From an uncultured bacterium (GTDB lineage Bacteria > Bacillota > Clostridia > Oscillospirales > CAG-272), in contig CASFDI010000058.1 in NCBI GenBank assembly GCA_949293405.1, forward strand, positions 1 through 54,465: 54,465 bases of DNA, given 5' to 3'. How positions within the stretch are numbered: position 1 is the first letter of the stretch; each line of letters opens with the position of its first letter. The notes beneath the pieces are model-generated. The model saw only the letters and a program-made list of their open reading frames with translations, had not been told where the DNA came from and did not search any database. Position numbers and translations under genes: made by a program. This document shows positions 52,370 to 54,465 of the stretch, piece by piece.

Positions 52370-53070
52370 TCCGACAACTGGAGCCGAACGCTCCTGCGCT
52401 TTTTCTGAGGTTCCGCTTCTCCAAAACAGGTGCTTTGCAGTTTATCTCTCATCTGGACTTACTTCGCACTTTGCATAAAGGTGCCGTGCGTGCAGGGCTG
52501 CCGCTCTGGTACAGCAAAGGATTCCATCCGGCGCCCAAACTGATCTTTGCCGCTCCGCTTTCCATCGGCGTGGAGAGCCTGTGCGAATTTCTGGATGTGC
52601 GGTTGGACGGTGAAGCTGACCCCGCGGCGGCACTTGCTGCCATGCAGAGCAATTTTACGGAAGAGTTGCAGATTGAGGATGCTTATTATCCGCAGACTCC
52701 TTTTACACAATTGGCTTGGCTGTGTTATCGCATCGTGTATGCGTCTCCGGGCGTTACGGCCGAGACGGCCGATCGCTGCCGCGCGGTACTGTCTCAGCCT
52801 ACAATTCCGGTACAGAAGAGATCAAAAGAGGGCCGTGAAACCGTTGTGGACATCCGACCGAAAATCGGAGCTGCTGAGATTTCGGCCGGGGAGGGGACGC
52901 TCCGGATTTCCTGCAGACTTGCCGGAAATCCTTCCGATTTTCTGAATCCGGAAATATTCATGAAAGCACTGCTCGGAGAGCGCACTTCCGATGCCCGCAC
53001 CCTGATGTCTGAGCGTTTGTCGATTTGTCGCACGGAAGCATTGCGACAGGATCTGACGCCGTTCCGCTAA
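52357..53070 (+). CDS. DUF2344 / TIGR03936 radical-SAM-associated protein
   Basis: 237 residues. The family start is clear: LRFRFSKTGALQFISHLDLL (about 17-36), then RAGLPLWYSKGFHPAPKLIF and the acidic CEFLDVRL. It is the obligate companion of the preceding TIGR03960 protein; in other genomes the two are fused or adjacent and often lie upstream of ribonuclease G and ribosomal-protein genes, which are not seen here. ATG 52357 has GGGAGG 8 bases upstream and overlaps the previous gene by 13 bases. Ends 4 bases inside the convergent DUF4363 gene. Confidence 0.9.
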   Translation: MVQVIRQLEPNAPALFLRFRFSKTGALQFISHLDLLRTLHKGAVRAGLPLWYSKGFHPAPKLIFAAPLSIGVESLCEFLDVRLDGEADPAAALAAMQSNFTEELQIEDAYYPQTPFTQLAWLCYRIVYASPGVTAETADRCRAVLSQPTIPVQKRSKEGRETVVDIRPKIGAAEISAGEGTLRISCRLAGNPSDFLNPEIFMKALLGERTSDARTLMSERLSICRTEALRQDLTPFR

Positions 53071-53438
53071 AATACCGTGTAGAATGAAACTCCGTTGATG
53101 CGCTCCAGATGTGCGAGCGCCTGACGGAGTTTTTCATATTCCATACAGTAGTTTTCATAACTGTCGGCAAGTGACGCGCCTTCCAGAGCGGCAAAATACA
53201 GATCCACATCGCGCAGCAGTTGATGGTTTATCGTGAATTCCAGCAAAGCGGCGTTGTGCTGCCATTCGGCCCGTGCCTGTTGGATCTCCGGCAATAATTC
53301 CGACAGGTTTTCCCGGGGAGCCAGTTTTTTAGAGCTGGATTCTGCCTGTCGGATGTTGCGTTGCACCAATGTACCGTTTATCCACAGACCGATTGTGATT
53401 GCGAGAAGTGTTGCAAGCGCAGCTATAAATGTTTTCAT
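53067..53438 (-). CDS. DUF4363 family protein
   Basis: 123 residues. An N-terminal hydrophobic segment (4-22, FIAALATLLAITIGLWING) acts as membrane anchor or signal. The remainder is helical and charged (SELLPEIQQARAEWQ, DLYFAALEGASLADSYENYC), as in DUF4363. Partner of the DUF421 gene, which it overlaps by four bases. The pair is common in spore-forming clostridia. Function unknown; an extracytoplasmic partner of the DUF421 membrane protein is the likely role. Confidence 0.85.
   Translation of the reverse strand: MKTFIAALATLLAITIGLWINGTLVQRNIRQAESSSKKLAPRENLSELLPEIQQARAEWQHNAALLEFTINHQLLRDVDLYFAALEGASLADSYENYCMEYEKLRQALAHLERINGVSFYTVF
53087..53134 (+). terminator. Operon terminator lying inside the opposing DUF4363 gene
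   Basis: AAACTCCGT (53087-53095) pairs with ACGGAGTTT (53124-53132), with an inner GCGCTC/GAGCGC stem and a T tail to 53134. It ends the rlmB-DUF2344 transcript but sits within the antisense of DUF4363 coding sequence. Confidence 0.75.
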
Positions 53439-54118
53439 AAGGCATCTCCCTGCTTGGGAATATGCTTTACGGCTCCGCTGTCATCAACAGTCAGTAGAAA
53501 AGTATTCGCAATGCTGGAGTGATACCGCGCGCACAGCTTTTCCAGATCAGACCGGGAATAGGAAAGTGCCTGTGCGGTTTTTTTACGGATTTTTCCGTCC
53601 ACGATCAGGGACCGCGCTATTCCGCTATCTTGCTGCGGCTTTTTTCCGGAGTCCTGTACCGTCAACGGCTGATACGGCGCTTTCAGAAAGATCGACATTT
53701 TTCCTCCGTCTTCCAGAATGGCATAGCGGATCATGGAAATATCGGGGCAGCCCTGCAGACGGCATTCTCTCTGGAATTCTTCTATTGAGATACGCATGTT
53801 CAGCAACGCTTTCTGGCAGAGCACGCCATCTTTGATCAGATAGGTGGGCGGATCCTCCAGAAGAGCTTTCAGCAGAAGGCTTTTGTTTTTCAGATATGTG
53901 AATACGATTTCAAGGCATAAAATTAATAATATGGGAAGGATTGCGAACAGAATGGGGATATCATGGTCCGAAATCGGAATGGCGGCCAGTTCGGAAAGCA
54001 GCAGTGTGCAAACCAATTCCGATATTTCCAACTCTCCGACCTGGCGTTTCCCGGACAGCCGCAGGATCACGGCGAGCAGCAGATAAATCAGCGCAGTGCG
54101 CAGTACGGTGGCGATCAT
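53435..54118 (-). CDS. DUF421 (YetF-like) membrane protein
   Basis: 227 residues. Three N-terminal helices (about 4-22, 33-52 and 57-77) are followed by the cytoplasmic DUF421 domain (PTYLIKDGVLCQKALLNMRI, ISIEEFQRECRLQGCPDI, ILEDGGKMSIFLK), then a less conserved tail. ATG 54118 has AAGGAG 7 bases upstream; the frame is open further but without support. Bacillus YetF-type proteins are linked to spore membrane properties. First gene of a two-gene unit with DUF4363. A possible forespore-type promoter lies upstream. Confidence 0.88.
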   Translation of the reverse strand: MIATVLRTALIYLLLAVILRLSGKRQVGELEISELVCTLLLSELAAIPISDHDIPILFAILPILLILCLEIVFTYLKNKSLLLKALLEDPPTYLIKDGVLCQKALLNMRISIEEFQRECRLQGCPDISMIRYAILEDGGKMSIFLKAPYQPLTVQDSGKKPQQDSGIARSLIVDGKIRKKTAQALSYSRSDLEKLCARYHSSIANTFLLTVDDSGAVKHIPKQGDAL

Positions 54119-54137
54119 TTCCGTCTCCTTTTTTCTG

Positions 54138-54167
54138 TAGTGTGACCGGACAAGAAAATGCTTATGC
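54138..54167 (-). promoter_or_regulatory. Possible SigF/SigG-type promoter of DUF421-DUF4363
   Basis: On the minus strand GCATA (54163-54167), 18-base spacer, CACACTA (54138-54144; 6 of 7 match to CATACTA). No housekeeping promoter is evident for this pair. Confidence 0.3.
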
Positions 54168-54203
54168 AAGTTAATTTTGTCGATAAAAAATTGAAAAAAG
54201 TTA

Positions 54204-54232
54204 TTGACAAGATCAGACAATTGAGGTATAAT
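54204..54232 (+). promoter_or_regulatory. rRNA operon promoter P1
   Basis: TTGACA (54204-54209), 17-base spacer, TATAAT (54227-54232): exact consensus, the upstream of two tandem promoters. Confidence 0.88.
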
Positions 54233-54309
54233 GTTTAAGCACCCCAAAAGGCGGAGGCACGCGGAAGCGGACTTTGAGAAAGAAGTTTCAAAAAAGGTTC
54301 AAAAAAGTG

Positions 54310-54338
54310 TTGACAAAGCGGAACAGGAGTGCTATAAT
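54310..54338 (+). promoter_or_regulatory. rRNA operon promoter P2
   Basis: TTGACA (54310-54315), 17-base spacer, extended -10 TGCTATAAT (54330-54338), 106 bases downstream of P1. Sequence just upstream is A-rich (UP-element-like). Confidence 0.9.
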
Positions 54339-54361
54339 AGGAGAGTCGCGTGAGCGGCGAT

Positions 54362-54374
54362 TGATCTTTGAAAA
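54362..54374 (+). promoter_or_regulatory. boxA antitermination site in rRNA leader
   Basis: TGATCTTTGAAAA followed by TTGAACA is the usual clostridial/bacillar boxA context before 16S rRNA. The 16S gene itself must start beyond the right edge. The remainder to 54465 is leader RNA with no gene. Confidence 0.8.
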
Positions 54375-54465
54375 TTGAACAACAGAAATTTCGAGCACCT
54401 GAAATGGTAGAAATACTGAGGCAAGTGCAAAGGAATCTCGTTAAACACTTTGAAAGAAGTACAAA

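Overview
The window looks like chromosomal DNA of a strictly anaerobic, spore-forming (or recently spore-forming) clostridial Firmicute. The evidence is a Gpr spore protease, a SigH-like sigma factor, a SleL/YaaH-type LysM protein, DUF421/DUF4363 proteins, T-box leaders, the TIGR03960/DUF2344 pair, and oxygen-sensitive enzymes: two class III ribonucleotide reductases, an NrdG activase and an indolepyruvate ferredoxin oxidoreductase. Gene density is high, and most promoters read as textbook TTGACA-17-TATAAT.

Layout. 1-1.7 kb: a partial unknown gene, a hairpin-rich gap and a tyrosine recombinase ending 33 bases from the 3' end of a tRNA-Lys gene, so this is probably the end of an integrated element. 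1.8-15.6 kb: housekeeping genes (eno, thiN, typA, metG-tatD), a LysM/GH18-like protein with a lost active site, an SDR, a DUF1846 protein and an ABC exporter. 15.7-25.1 kb: a LysR regulator, then a leftward nrdD-trxB operon behind two NrdR boxes, an upstream DUF2752-pepT-nrdG unit with 4-base overlaps, a DUF4234 protein and a NatAB-like ABC transporter. 25.1-33.4 kb: two T-box-controlled units for aromatic-acid activation (see below). 33.4-43.1 kb: an amidohydrolase/Gfo-Idh pair, a second nrdD interrupted by one in-frame UGA, a Crp/Fnr regulator, an M16C protease and a heparinase II/III-like protein. 43.1-54.4 kb: gpr, an oligopeptide-binding lipoprotein, DUF4364, sigH, a zinc-ribbon protein, an rlmB / P-type-ATPase-like / TIGR03960 / DUF2344 operon, DUF421-DUF4363, and finally the tandem promoters and boxA of an rRNA operon that continues past the right edge.

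The most interesting system is at 25-33 kb. An aryl/acyl-CoA ligase has a T-box leader whose specifier codon reads UAC (Tyr). Just downstream, a phenylacetate-CoA-ligase gene has a second T-box whose specifier reads UUC (Phe) and heads an operon with iorA, iorB, a double-ACT protein and a sodium:solute symporter. T-boxes switch genes on when the cognate tRNA is uncharged. The most economical reading is therefore biosynthetic: imported aryl acids are activated to CoA thioesters and reductively carboxylated by IorAB to aryl-pyruvates, which can be transaminated to Phe and Tyr. The second notable item is the UGA at codon 371 of nrdD copy 2. The frame continues intact to the glycyl-radical C-terminus, so selenocysteine, readthrough, a recent nonsense mutation or a sequence error all remain open.

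Limits: family names rest on motif recognition from memory without database searches. RNA folds were done by eye.
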